Assembly: GCF_008704855.1 (NCBI RefSeq)
Contig: NZ_CP023691.1
Coordinates: 124,001 to 188,000, forward strand
Length of the DNA stretch: 64,000 nucleotides
From: Streptomyces platensis
GTDB lineage: Bacteria; Actinomycetota; Actinomycetes; Streptomycetales; Streptomycetaceae
Reading direction: 5' to 3'
Below are positions 23,576 through 32,852 of the stretch, one piece after another (within the stretch, counting starts at the first letter, position 1; the number at the start of each line of letters is the position of its first letter). Under the pieces are notes generated by a model. It searched no databases and had not been told where the DNA came from. It worked only from the letters and a program-made list of their open reading frames with translations. The translations under genes and the position numbers were made by a program.

Positions 23576-24937
23576 ATGAGCAGCTCCGTCCGCCGCCAGC
23601 CGATACGGACACCGCACACCGGCCCCCCGCCGGCCGGCCGCAGTCGCTCGCTCTCCGCCCGCCTGGGCATACCTCCCGCCCTGACCTGGGGTTTCGTCGG
23701 AGTCCTGCTGTTCATGACCGGTGACGGAGTGGAGACCGGCTTCTTCTCGAAGTACCTGGCCGACCAGGGTCTGGCCAAGGCCGATGCGGCGGTGGTCATC
23801 GCCGTTTACGGGATCACGGTCGCCATCGGCGCCTGGCTCTCGGGAGCACTGTCCGACCTGTGGGGACCACGGCGGGTGATGACCGCCGGCTTCGCCATCT
23901 GGCTCGTCTTCCAGGTGCTCCTGCTGACGGTGGCGCTGCCGACGATGAACTATCCGCTGCTGCTGCTCCTGTACGGGCTGCGCGGCTTCGGATACCCCTT
24001 GTTCGCCTACGGCTTCCTGGTCTGGGTCACCGCGGCGACCCCACCGCAGCGGCTGGGAACGGCGGTCGGCTGGTACTGGTTCGCCTTCACCGGCGGGCTG
24101 CCCACCCTCGGCTCGCTGGTCGCCAGCGCCACGATCCCGCTGACCGGCTCCTACCGGACGCTGTGGCTCGCGCTCGGCCTGGTGGTGCTCGGCGGTCTGC
24201 TCGCCCTGCTGCTGGTGCGGGAGCCCACCGGCCGGTCCGGTCTCGCCCCGGACGGCGGGAATCCGCTGCGGACGCTGGCGGGCAGCGTCTCGATCATGCG
24301 GCGCCGCCCGCGGGTGGCCGTCGGCGCCGCGGTGCGCGTCTTCAGCACCGGCTCACAGTTCGGCTTCCTGGTCTGTCTGCCGTTCTTCTTCACCGAAACG
24401 GTCGGCTTCAGCACCTCGGCCTGGCTGCGTCTGCTCAGCGTGATGTTCGCCGCGAACATCTTCGCCAACCTGTTCTTCGGAGCCGTCGGCGACCGGCTCG
24501 GCTGGCAGCGCACCATGACCTGGTTCGGCGCCGTGGCCTGCGCGGTGACCTGCCTGGGGCTGTACTACGTCCCGGTCCTGGCCGGCCCGCACTTCCTCGC
24601 CTGCGCGGTCGCCGCCGCCCTCTACGGCATCGCCCTCGCCGGCTACGTCCCGATCTCGGCACTGGTCCCCGCGCTGGCGCCACGCCACAAGGGCCAGGCC
24701 ATGTCGGCGCTCAATCTGGGGGCCGGCGCGAGCACCTTCGCCGGACCGGCCGTCGTCGCCGTCGCCCTGGGCCCGGTCGGCGTGCAGGGCATCGCCTGGA
24801 TCTTCGCCCTGCTGCATCTCGCCACCGCGGTCGCGATCCGCTTCCTCGAACCCGACCCGGAGTTCACCGCGCCTGCCGCCGAATCGTCCACCGTGGCGGC
24901 AGTCGATGGCACGGGGGTTCCTGCGGGCCGTAGCTGA
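23576..24937 (+). CDS. MFS polyol transporter (RbtT/DalT type)
   Basis: A 453-residue, 12-helix carrier. After a Pro/Arg-rich N-tail (1-33), PALTWGFVGVLLFMTGDGVETGFFSKYL is the hallmark start of the RbtT/DalT/CsbX group of ribitol and arabinitol transporters; motif A is present as GALSDLWGPRRV. GGAG lies 6 bases before the ATG. It is divergent from the polyol dehydrogenase and DeoR genes and would import their substrate with protons. Confidence 0.88.
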   Translation: MSSSVRRQPIRTPHTGPPPAGRSRSLSARLGIPPALTWGFVGVLLFMTGDGVETGFFSKYLADQGLAKADAAVVIAVYGITVAIGAWLSGALSDLWGPRRVMTAGFAIWLVFQVLLLTVALPTMNYPLLLLLYGLRGFGYPLFAYGFLVWVTAATPPQRLGTAVGWYWFAFTGGLPTLGSLVASATIPLTGSYRTLWLALGLVVLGGLLALLLVREPTGRSGLAPDGGNPLRTLAGSVSIMRRRPRVAVGAAVRVFSTGSQFGFLVCLPFFFTETVGFSTSAWLRLLSVMFAANIFANLFFGAVGDRLGWQRTMTWFGAVACAVTCLGLYYVPVLAGPHFLACAVAAALYGIALAGYVPISALVPALAPRHKGQAMSALNLGAGASTFAGPAVVAVALGPVGVQGIAWIFALLHLATAVAIRFLEPDPEFTAPAAESSTVAAVDGTGVPAGRS

Positions 24938-25034
24938 CGGGCCTCCCTCGCATCGCTCGCCGACCGGCCGGGCACGTACGGGCGGGTCGGCCCCGGCCCG
25001 TACGGCCGGAGATCGGCGAGCGATGACTACGTGT

Positions 25035-26396
25035 TCAACTCGCGCTGCTGCCGGGGCAGTTCGGCTGGATGGCCGGGGGCGTGGCATGCGGACCCGCCGC
25101 GCGCAGCGGGCGGAAGTAGTGGGTGAGGGCCCAGACGCCGATGCGGCTGCCGGCGCGGCATCCGACGACGTCCGCGGTGCGGAAGTGGATCCCGGCCCAG
25201 ACACGGGCGTTGATCATGTCCTGGTTGAGCTGGGCGGCCTCGTCGTAGTGGCGGGTGGTGCCGGTGATCTCGGAGGGGACGTTGAGGTCGAGGTGGGTGG
25301 TGCCGAGGATTCCGGTCAGGGTCCGGGTCACGGCGCCGGCGACCGTGGTGTGGCCGCTGAGGTAGTCGGGGTGCGGAGGGGTGACGAGCAGCGGCTGCCA
25401 CTGCGGGTCGGCGTCGGTCGCGGGGTTGCCGTCGGTGTCGGCCAGCTGGATGGCGGTGATCGGGCGCCAGAATCCGTAGTGGAGTTTGGCGTCCCATGCG
25501 GTGACGACGGCGTCGGTTGCCGACGCGTTCGCCGCGGCGAACAGCCGTGCCGTGTCCGCGATGTCCAGGTGGTGCCGGGCCGTGTGGTCCCGGAACGCCG
25601 CCTGGAACTGCACCGCCAGATTGCCCCCGAAGAACAGGGCGGTGTCGGTCTGCTGCGGGGTGCGCGCCGAACCGGTCTTCGCCCCCATCGTCTTCACCTC
25701 GTTCACGTCCTGGGCGTAGCGGGCCGAGGACAGCGCGGGCGGCCCGCCCGGACGGAACTGGGCCGGGGAAGTGAGCAGCAGGGGGCGCAATACGGCGAGC
25801 CAGGGGTCGATGAAGGGCTGGTGGGCCGGCGGGGTGGGCCGCCAGACACCGGGCGCGGGCGCCGCGGTGAACTCCACCGGTGCGAACCGGCCGTCGTCCT
25901 CCCGCAGCGCGATGAGGTGGTCGGCGGCACGCTCCCCGAAGGCCACGCCCTGCCGCTTCGCCCGGCCGTCGGGGATCTTCGCGAGCGAGCCGGCATACGC
26001 GGCATCGAGCGAGGCCCGGGAGGCCGGGAAGTAGGTGACCAGTACGCGGTGTGCGGCGGTCACCGCCGCCGCCTCGGGCGAGGCCGTGACGGGTCCGCGC
26101 GCCCGCCACTTGTACGGGGCGTAGGTGCGCTGGATGCCGACCACGGCGTTGTAGACGGCGGCCGAGACGAACCCGTGCCAGATGACGACCTGTCCGGAGG
26201 GGCGGGTGGGGCCGAGGTTGGCGCTGATGGTGTCGGCGGCGATGACGTTCCAGTCGCGGATCGCAGCGGGGTCCGCGGCGGGCGTCCGGTGGTTGTCGGT
26301 GGTGGCGGTAGGGCCCGTCAGGGCCGTGAGGGCGAGGACCAGCAGTGCGGTGACCGCGCCGATGACTGCTCGTCTGACCGAACGAGAAGTATCCAT
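25035..26396 (-). CDS. Secreted vanadium-dependent haloperoxidase / PAP2-like protein
   Basis: A 453-residue protein with a signal sequence or N-terminal anchor (about 8-30). The vanadate/phosphate pocket is complete: Lys304 in KLHYGFWRP with Arg311, Ser347-Gly-His349 in YLSGHT, and Arg398/His404 in ARVWAGIHFR. This order and spacing match bacterial vanadium haloperoxidases and the related acid phosphatases. It either oxidises halides with peroxide outside the cell or acts as a phosphatase; sequence alone does not decide. It stands alone. Confidence 0.85.
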   Translation of the reverse strand: MDTSRSVRRAVIGAVTALLVLALTALTGPTATTDNHRTPAADPAAIRDWNVIAADTISANLGPTRPSGQVVIWHGFVSAAVYNAVVGIQRTYAPYKWRARGPVTASPEAAAVTAAHRVLVTYFPASRASLDAAYAGSLAKIPDGRAKRQGVAFGERAADHLIALREDDGRFAPVEFTAAPAPGVWRPTPPAHQPFIDPWLAVLRPLLLTSPAQFRPGGPPALSSARYAQDVNEVKTMGAKTGSARTPQQTDTALFFGGNLAVQFQAAFRDHTARHHLDIADTARLFAAANASATDAVVTAWDAKLHYGFWRPITAIQLADTDGNPATDADPQWQPLLVTPPHPDYLSGHTTVAGAVTRTLTGILGTTHLDLNVPSEITGTTRHYDEAAQLNQDMINARVWAGIHFRTADVVGCRAGSRIGVWALTHYFRPLRAAGPHATPPAIQPNCPGSSAS

Positions 26397-26557
26397 ACCC
26401 GACTTAACAGCCGAACGGGTGGCGGGTCACGCCCCGGCAGCGCCGGGCGCGCGTACGCCCGCGCACGGTCGCACCGCTCCTGGGCACAGGCGGCGCAGGC
26501 CCGGATCGTCCAGGGCGCATCGCTGCGCGCGATGCGCCCGCGGTCGTCCGCCGCAGC

Positions 26558-27952
26558 TCAGGTCGCCGCCTGTGCGGCGGCGCGCTCGCGGGCGGCCGCG
26601 GTGCGTGCCGGGTCGCCGAGCTGCTCCTCCAGCCGGGCCTTGGCCGACCAGCTGTACGGGCAGACCGGGCGCAGTTGGATACGTTCGCTGAGCAGCGTCC
26701 GGGCCAGATCGGTACGGCGGGCACGGAGGGCCGCCTCGACGAGGGTCCGCTGGATCGCGTCCCGCTGGGCGTGGCTGCCGCCGAACCGGTGCAGCCGGTG
26801 GCGGACGGGCAGCAGCAGATCGGTGGCCCGGCCGTAGTCGTGCTGCCCGTAGGCGATCAGGGCGCAGCAGACGGGCAGTCCGATCTCGGCCGTCATGGCG
26901 CGGTTCGACCCGCCGGGCTCCGCCGCCACCCAGTGTTCCCGGTCCTGGACGAGGCGCTGCGCCTGGGCGATGCGTCCCGCTCCCACATAGGCCATCACCG
27001 CGTGTGCGTCGTTGAAGGCGTAGTGCGGGCCGTCGTGGCGGCTCTCCCAGGCGTCGGCGAGCCGGGCCCACCGCGCGCTCTGTTCGGCCTCTGCCAGGTA
27101 CAGCCGCCACAACAGGGCGGCGGCGTCGAGCAGTTCCATCGCCACCCCCGCCGACCCGTCGTGGTGCAGCGCGGAGTCATAGATCTCCAGTACCCGGGCG
27201 GTGTCGCCGGCCTCCAGTGTGAAGAGGGCGTAGTGCCACCAGTTGTGGACCGTGAGCAGGCTGCCCTGTGACCAGTCGTCGGTCCGGGCGTCGAGAAAGC
27301 GGATGCCGTCGGTGAAGCGCCCGCGCATCTCGTAGGTGTGCACCACACCGTGAATGCCCCACACATCGCCCGGATGCCGCTCCAGGGCCGCCAGGCCGAC
27401 CTCCTCGGCGCGTTCGTAATGGCCCGACTCCTCCAGGCCGAACGCGTACATGCCGAGCAGCGGCCCATGGTGGGGGTCGTCCTCGTCCCAGGCGTCCAGG
27501 GCGCCGCCGACACGGTCCCGCAGGCGCGCGGCGTCCCCGGTGAGGAAGTCGTGCTGATGGCCGGCGAACAGGGCCAGCGCATCGCGCGGGTAGGCGATGG
27601 TGAGGTCGCCGAGGATCCGGCCGGCGCCGTGCAGATCGCCGTCCAGCCAGGCCGTCGCGGCCGCGAGATGCATCCGCTCCCGAGGCGTCACACGCGCCGT
27701 GTCCAGACCGGAGCGGAAGCGGGTGAAGCTGTCGCGTGCCGCGGCCACGTCCTTCTCCTCGGTGCCCAGCACGCCCAGATACGCGGCCAGCGTCTGCCCC
27801 ATCACCGACCGCGGCGCGGCGGCCAGTACCGACTGCGCGGACTCCGCGACGCGCGGCCGGAAGAACAGCAGGTCGTCCAGGGCCTGTTCGTAAGGCGCCA
27901 GGGCCTCGGGGCCGGTGTCACTCATCAGATGTCCGTGGCGGTCCGCTGTCAT
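26558..27952 (-). CDS. TTC38-like tetratricopeptide protein
   Basis: A 464-residue soluble, all-helical protein that matches the tetratricopeptide repeat protein 38 family. Recognisable segments: ERMHLAAATAWLDGDLHGAG near 110, YPRDALALFAGHQHDFLTGD, LGMYAFGLEESGHYERAEE, WGIHGVVHTYEMRGRF and LLTVHNWWHYALF. The family is found from bacteria to animals and has no established reaction. The ATG at 27952 has CAGGAG 5 bases before it; two other in-frame starts upstream do not. Confidence 0.85.
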   Translation of the reverse strand: MTADRHGHLMSDTGPEALAPYEQALDDLLFFRPRVAESAQSVLAAAPRSVMGQTLAAYLGVLGTEEKDVAAARDSFTRFRSGLDTARVTPRERMHLAAATAWLDGDLHGAGRILGDLTIAYPRDALALFAGHQHDFLTGDAARLRDRVGGALDAWDEDDPHHGPLLGMYAFGLEESGHYERAEEVGLAALERHPGDVWGIHGVVHTYEMRGRFTDGIRFLDARTDDWSQGSLLTVHNWWHYALFTLEAGDTARVLEIYDSALHHDGSAGVAMELLDAAALLWRLYLAEAEQSARWARLADAWESRHDGPHYAFNDAHAVMAYVGAGRIAQAQRLVQDREHWVAAEPGGSNRAMTAEIGLPVCCALIAYGQHDYGRATDLLLPVRHRLHRFGGSHAQRDAIQRTLVEAALRARRTDLARTLLSERIQLRPVCPYSWSAKARLEEQLGDPARTAAARERAAAQAAT

Positions 27953-28197
27953 GGTGGCTCCTGCGGGCTGAGTGCGGGTCTTCATCCTTACCCGCTTCGC
28001 GACCGGAGCCACGGCGGAAACTTCCGGTTCATCTGGGAAGTCGCTGCGGGAAACACGTGCTGCCTAATCTCCCTGCCATGGGCACCGGCCGGACGCGCCG
28101 TGCACGGCTGCCCTGAGCCCGTCGGCGCGCGTTCCCACGCCGCACCACGCTCCCAGGCAGGGCACCGCAATCCCCCCGCACCTTCAGGAGGTCCGGC

Positions 28198-29919
28198 ATG
28201 AGTGCCGAGCCACGTGTGACAGTCCCTGACCGCGGTCGGCACTCGCCGCACGCGGAGGCGCCCGACGAGGCCACCGCGTCCGCCGAGACCGCCGCGTCTG
28301 CCGAGGTGGCTGCCCCCGCCGACGGAGCGGCGAACGAGACCCTGGAGGACTACACCCTCCGGTTCGCCCCGCGCAGTTACCGCCGCTGGACGCCGATGGT
28401 GGTGGCGACGACGGCGCTCGGCGGTATCGCGTATATGGCCGACTTCTCGATCGGTGCCGGCATCGGGCTCACTCATGGCACCGGGAACGCGCTGGCGGCG
28501 ATCCTCGTTGCCGCGGTGGTCATCTTCGTCACCGGCTTCCCGCTCGCCTACTACGGGGCGCGCTACAACATCGACCTGGACCTGATCACCAGGGGCTCCG
28601 GCTTCGGCTACTACGGGTCGGTGCTGACGAGCGTCATCTTCGCCAGTTTCACCTTCATCTTCTTCGCCCTCGAAGGCTCGATCATGGCCCAGGGCCTGAA
28701 GCTGGGCTTCGGTCTGCCCCTGTGGCTGGGCTATGTGATCTCGACGTTCATGGTGATCCCGCTGGTCATCTACGGGATGAAGGCACTCAGCAAGCTTCAG
28801 GTCTGGACGACCCCGATCTGGCTGCTGCTGATGGTGGGCCCGCTGGTCTACCTGGTCGTCACCGACCCCGGTACCGTGCACACCTTCCTCGCGTATACGG
28901 GCGCGCACGGCGGCGGTGGCGTCAATGCGGCCTCGGTGCTGCTGGGCGCGGGCGTGTGTCTGTCGCTGATCGCACAGATCGGTGAGCAGGTCGACTATCT
29001 GCGCTTCATGCCGCCCAAGACCGAGCGGAACAAGCGCGCCTGGTGGACGGCCGTGGTGATGGCCGGCCCCGGGTGGGTGGTGCTCGGCGCCCTCAAGCAG
29101 GCGATCGGGGTCTTCCTCGCCGTCTACATCCTCGCCGAGGTGGGCGCGGCCTCGGCCACCGAACCCATTCAGCAGTTCACCGGCGCCTTCGCGGCAATGA
29201 TGCCGTCCTGGCTGGTCATCCCGCTGGCCGTGGTGCTGGTCGTGATCAGCCAGATCAAAATCAACGTGACCAACGCCTACTCCGGTTCACTGGCCTGGAC
29301 GAACTCGTTCACCCGGGTCACCAAGCGCTACCCCGGCCGGATGGTGTTCGTGCTCGCCAATCTGGCCTTCGCACTGATCCTGATGGAAGCGGACATGTTC
29401 AGCTTCCTCAACACCGTTCTCGGGTTCTATGCCAACTGCGCCATCGCCTGGATCGTGACCGTGGCCACCGACATCATCGTCAACAAGTACCTGCTGAAAC
29501 TCTCCCCGCACGCCCCCGAGTTCCGCCGCGGCATGCTCTACGCGGTCAACCCCGTGGGCGTGGTGGCCTTCATCGCCGCGTCGGGGATCTCCATCGCCCT
29601 GTACTTCCATGCCCTGGGAGACACGCTTCAGCCGTACTCCCCTGTCGCGGCCGCGGTGATCGCCTTCGTCGTCACTCCGCTGATGGCGGTCCTGACCCGG
29701 GGCAGGTTCTACCTGCGGCGCACTTCCGACGGGATCGACGAGCCGCTGCTGGACCAGGACGGCAACCCCAGCTCGGCGACGTTCCCGTGCCATGTGTGCC
29801 GCCAGGACTTCGAACGCCCGGATCTCGCCGCCTGCGACCGCCATGGGGCGATGGTCTGCTCCCTATGCCTGAGCACCGACCGGACCGGCGTCCATCTGCT
29901 GCCCGCGGACCGCGTCTGA
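28198..29919 (+). CDS. NCS1-family permease with C-terminal zinc-ribbon-like tail
   Basis: A 573-residue purine/cytosine-permease-like transporter. About 50 Ala/Glu-rich residues precede the 12-helix core (about 65-505), which has YMADFSIGAGIGLTHGTG and QIKINVTNAYSGSLAWTNSFTR, typical of the nucleobase-cation symport 1 family. Unusually, the last 45 residues hold CxxC (531, 534), Cys546, His549 and CxxC (554, 557), a compact zinc-ribbon-like unit on the cytoplasmic side. AGGAGG precedes the ATG. The substrate could be a nucleobase, hydantoin or vitamin precursor; no neighbour narrows it. Confidence 0.85.
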   Translation: MSAEPRVTVPDRGRHSPHAEAPDEATASAETAASAEVAAPADGAANETLEDYTLRFAPRSYRRWTPMVVATTALGGIAYMADFSIGAGIGLTHGTGNALAAILVAAVVIFVTGFPLAYYGARYNIDLDLITRGSGFGYYGSVLTSVIFASFTFIFFALEGSIMAQGLKLGFGLPLWLGYVISTFMVIPLVIYGMKALSKLQVWTTPIWLLLMVGPLVYLVVTDPGTVHTFLAYTGAHGGGGVNAASVLLGAGVCLSLIAQIGEQVDYLRFMPPKTERNKRAWWTAVVMAGPGWVVLGALKQAIGVFLAVYILAEVGAASATEPIQQFTGAFAAMMPSWLVIPLAVVLVVISQIKINVTNAYSGSLAWTNSFTRVTKRYPGRMVFVLANLAFALILMEADMFSFLNTVLGFYANCAIAWIVTVATDIIVNKYLLKLSPHAPEFRRGMLYAVNPVGVVAFIAASGISIALYFHALGDTLQPYSPVAAAVIAFVVTPLMAVLTRGRFYLRRTSDGIDEPLLDQDGNPSSATFPCHVCRQDFERPDLAACDRHGAMVCSLCLSTDRTGVHLLPADRV

Positions 29920-30124
29920 CACAGCGACGGGCCGGCCGTCGGGCACGTCAACACGGGAAGCCATATCACCTAAAAGTCTGCTCTTCAGGCCCGGTGTCTC
30001 TGGAGCGGGAGCCGGTGGGGAACGACAGCCTTGTGTACGGGCGGCTCACAGCCGTGGCGCAGTGCGGTCAACGGGACCGCACCGCCATGAGCCGCAGTTC
30101 CTCCACCAGTTAGGAGACCGACCG

Positions 30125-30355
30125 ATGGCTCACCGGATCAAGAGTGCTCTGGTCACCGCGGGCGCCTGCGCCGTCGTTCTCGGCGGGGCGGGTGTCGCCG
30201 GCGCCGACAGTGGCGCCGGGGGTGCCGCTCTCGACTCACCAGGAGTGGTGTCCGGCAACAACATCCAGATCCCCGTACAGATTCCGGTCCAGGTCTGCGG
30301 CAACACCATCACCGTCATCGGGGCGTTCAACCCCGCCTTCGGCACCCCCTGCTGA
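30125..30355 (+). CDS. Short chaplin
   Basis: A 76-residue secreted chaplin. A signal peptide (about 1-27) ends AGA, then a single chaplin domain: VVSGNNIQIPVQIPVQVCGN followed by TITVIGAFNPAFGTPC, with the two conserved cysteines. Short chaplins form amyloid fibres on aerial hyphae and spores and make them hydrophobic. TAGGAG precedes the ATG. Chaplin genes are usually switched on during aerial growth. A good hairpin lies downstream. Confidence 0.93.
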   Translation: MAHRIKSALVTAGACAVVLGGAGVAGADSGAGGAALDSPGVVSGNNIQIPVQIPVQVCGNTITVIGAFNPAFGTPC

Positions 30356-30421
30356 CCGGCTGACGCCGGGTCGGCACCCGGCCGTTCCGGACGCGCAACC
30401 GGCTCGGCCGGCGCCGGCCCC

Positions 30422-30455
30422 GAAGTGGCCCTCGGATATCTCCGGGGGCCACTTC
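30422..30455. terminator. Hairpin between chaplin and rho paralogue
   Basis: GAAGTGGCCCTCGGA (30422-30436) pairs with 30441-30455 over 15 positions, with one G-U pair and a 4-base loop. It serves the convergent ends of the chaplin and rho genes. Confidence 0.85.
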
Positions 30456-30485
30456 CCATGGACGGACGGAGCGGAGAGAAGGCGG

Positions 30486-31706
30486 TCAGACACCGGGGGC
30501 GGTGTGCTGTAGCTGCCGCAGGAGCGTCGCGTTGTCGGGCGTACGCCGGACCTTCTCCAGCAGGGACTGCAGATGTGCCGGTCCGTCGCCGGTCCGCAGG
30601 GCGCGGCGCAGGCGGCGGGTCGCCGCCAATTCGGCCGGGGTGAGGAGCAGTTCCTCCCGACGGGTGCCGGAGGCGACGGCATTGACCGCTGGATAGACCC
30701 GCTTGCCCGCGAGCACCCGGTCCAGCCGCAGCTCCATGTTTCCGGTGCTCTTCAACTCCTCGAAGAAGTAGTCGTCGGCGCGGGATCCGGTCTCCACCAG
30801 GGCCGTGGCGAGCAGGGTCAGCGAACCGCCCTCCTCGGCGAGCCGCGCCGCACCGAAGAGCCGCTTGGGGCCGTGCAGCGCGGCGGCGTCGACGCCTCCG
30901 CTCAGCGTGCGGCCACCGGACGCGGCGGCGTTGTTGTGGGCCCGGCACAGCCGGGTGAGGGAGTCGAGCAGGATGACCACGTCCTGGCCGTGCTCGACGA
31001 GTCGTTTGGCCCGTTCCACGGCCAGTTCGGCGAGGGCGATATGTTCCTTGGCCGGGCGGTCGAAGGTGGAGGCGAGCACCTCGCCGCGTACGGAGCGACG
31101 CATCTCGGTGACTTCTTCCGGCCGTTCGTCGATCAGCACGACCATCAGCCGGCACTCCGGGTGGTTCTCGGCGACGGCGGCCGCGAGCTGTTGCAGCAGC
31201 ACGGTTTTCCCGGTCTTCGGTGGTGCCACGATCAGCCCGCGCTGCCCCTTCCCGATCGGCGTCAGCAGGTCGACGATGCGCGGGGCCGGTCCGCCGGTGG
31301 GGCTTTCCAGGCGGATGCGGTGCCGGGGGTGCAGCGGTGTGAGGTCACGGAAGTGCGGCCGGCCGCGCACGGCGCCCGGCCGGTGCCCGTTGACCGTTTC
31401 GACCCGGGCGAGCAAGCGTGGCCGGTCACAGACCCCGACGACGAAGTCGCCGGTGCGCAGGCCCGCCGCACGGATCAGCGCGGCGGGCACCCGGACATCG
31501 TGGGACGAGGCACGGTAGCCCTCCGCGCGGAGAAAGCCGTCCTGGCGTTCGTTGCCCACGTCCAGGATTCCGGTCGCCGTGACCACGGGTTGCGTGGGCG
31601 CGGCAGCAGACTGTGCGGCGGTGCGGGACGGGGCCGTGGTGCGGGACAAGGCAGTGGCGGGAGACGGGGCAGTGGTGGGGGTGCGGAGTTGGGTGCTCCT
31701 GGTCAC
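30486..31706 (-). CDS. Transcription termination factor Rho, short paralogue
   Basis: A 406-residue Rho. After a Pro/Thr/Ala-rich N-terminus (1-45) comes the RNA-binding domain (GILDVGNERQDGFLRAEGY), then the hexameric ATPase core: Walker A APPKTGKT, LIDERPEEVTEMRRSV, ILLDSLTRLCRAHN and TALVETGSRADDYFFEELK, with the R-loop GTGNMEL-type sequence (as STGNMEL). It lacks the long basic insertion domain of the main actinobacterial Rho, so it is probably a second copy. The GTG at 31706 follows AGAGGA. Confidence 0.88.
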   Translation of the reverse strand: MTRSTQLRTPTTAPSPATALSRTTAPSRTAAQSAAAPTQPVVTATGILDVGNERQDGFLRAEGYRASSHDVRVPAALIRAAGLRTGDFVVGVCDRPRLLARVETVNGHRPGAVRGRPHFRDLTPLHPRHRIRLESPTGGPAPRIVDLLTPIGKGQRGLIVAPPKTGKTVLLQQLAAAVAENHPECRLMVVLIDERPEEVTEMRRSVRGEVLASTFDRPAKEHIALAELAVERAKRLVEHGQDVVILLDSLTRLCRAHNNAAASGGRTLSGGVDAAALHGPKRLFGAARLAEEGGSLTLLATALVETGSRADDYFFEELKSTGNMELRLDRVLAGKRVYPAVNAVASGTRREELLLTPAELAATRRLRRALRTGDGPAHLQSLLEKVRRTPDNATLLRQLQHTAPGV

Positions 31707-32032
31707 GGTGGTCCTCTCGGGACGTCGGTACACGGCAGAAGGGAGGGAACCGGCAAAGGGAGGGCGGTGAGATCACGCCTCACGGGCGGGCCGGACGGCC
31801 CGCGGCCGGAGAGAGAAGCTGCGGCATCGCTGGACTGCGTGCCGCACAGTGCTGCTGGATTCGCCGGCCCGTAAACGACGGGCGCGAAGGCGAGGGAAAG
31901 GCACTCCGCAAGGGAGAAGGAAGAGGCACCGGCGCCGGAAAGACGGCGAGCACAAGTGCGCCTCTCCGGCACAGTACCACCGCGGGGCGCGGCCGATGCG
32001 GTGCAGTGCGCACCGGATCTATGCTGGGGACG
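31707..32032. other. Divergent promoter region, rho / methyltransferase
   Basis: About 325 bases without a gene. It holds a CGGGCCG/CGGCCCG hairpin near 31785-31805 and a purine-rich stretch (31880-31940). A -10-like TATGCT (32020-32025) ends 7 bases before the methyltransferase ATG, a layout seen for leaderless transcripts. No convincing -35 is visible. Confidence 0.4.
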
Positions 32033-32764
32033 ATGTTCGCACCCCAGGGACCCACTTTCCGTGAACTCGCCGTCCAGGCGCTGTCCTCCGTCGAGCGCGG
32101 CTATGACCTGCTCGCCCCGAAATTCGACCACACCCCGTTCCGGACCCCGGACCGGGTGCTGACGCCGGTGTCACGGGCGCTGCACCGGCTCGGACCGTTC
32201 GACAGCGGTCTCGATCTGTGCTGCGGAACGGGCGCGGGCATGGATGTCCTGCGGCAGGTCTGCCGGGAGCGGGTCACCGGGGTCGACATCAGCGCGGGGA
32301 TGCTCTCCGTGGCCCGGACCCGTGAACGGGTGACCGCGACCGCACCCCGGGTCGAGTGGGTGCGTGCGGACGCCCGGGCCCTCCCCTTCGAGCCGGTCTT
32401 CGACCTCGCGGTGAGCTTCGGCGCGTTCGGGCACTTCCTGCCCCGGGAGCGGCCGGAGCTGTTCGCGCAGGTCCACGCCGTGCTGCGCCCCGGCGGCCAG
32501 TTCGTCTTCCCGATCGGGGCCCCTGCCCGGCCCGGGTCGGCCGGCTACTGGACGCTGCTGGCCTTCGACTCGGTGATGCGGGTGCGCAACGCCCTCTGGC
32601 GCCCGGAATTCGTCATGTACTACCGGACGTTCCGGCTCGCCGAGGTGCGTGCGGAGCTGGCCCAGGCCGGTTTCGATGTGCAGCTTCAGGCTCTCCCGGA
32701 GCTCGGCAGCCGCCCCGACGGCAGCCCCCGGTGCCGGTTGGTGGTGGCCACCCGGGCCTGGTGA
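32033..32764 (+). CDS. Class I SAM-dependent methyltransferase
   Basis: A 243-residue soluble methyltransferase. The SAM motif I is LDLCCGTGAGMDVL (about 61-74), motif II VDISAGML, with ADARALPF and FGAFGHF as motif III/post II and LRPGGQFVFPIG beyond. It resembles UbiE-like or generic Methyltransf_25 proteins; the substrate is unknown. The ATG at 32033 has no real ribosome binding site and may be leaderless; an ATG four codons earlier (32021) is possible. Alone, divergent from rho. Confidence 0.85.
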   Translation: MFAPQGPTFRELAVQALSSVERGYDLLAPKFDHTPFRTPDRVLTPVSRALHRLGPFDSGLDLCCGTGAGMDVLRQVCRERVTGVDISAGMLSVARTRERVTATAPRVEWVRADARALPFEPVFDLAVSFGAFGHFLPRERPELFAQVHAVLRPGGQFVFPIGAPARPGSAGYWTLLAFDSVMRVRNALWRPEFVMYYRTFRLAEVRAELAQAGFDVQLQALPELGSRPDGSPRCRLVVATRAW

Positions 32765-32852
32765 ACGGGGGCGCCGTACGGGCGGCTCGCCTCGCCTGGT
32801 GCGTACGCCTCGGCGGCCCGCCCACACCGGATTCCCCCGGCCCCGGGGCCCG

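Noticed and set aside
27953..28197. Riboswitch (thiamine, guanidine, purine or cobalamin) before the NCS1 permease
   Set aside because: The conserved cores of these aptamers were not found by eye; only an ordinary AGGAGG site is clear.
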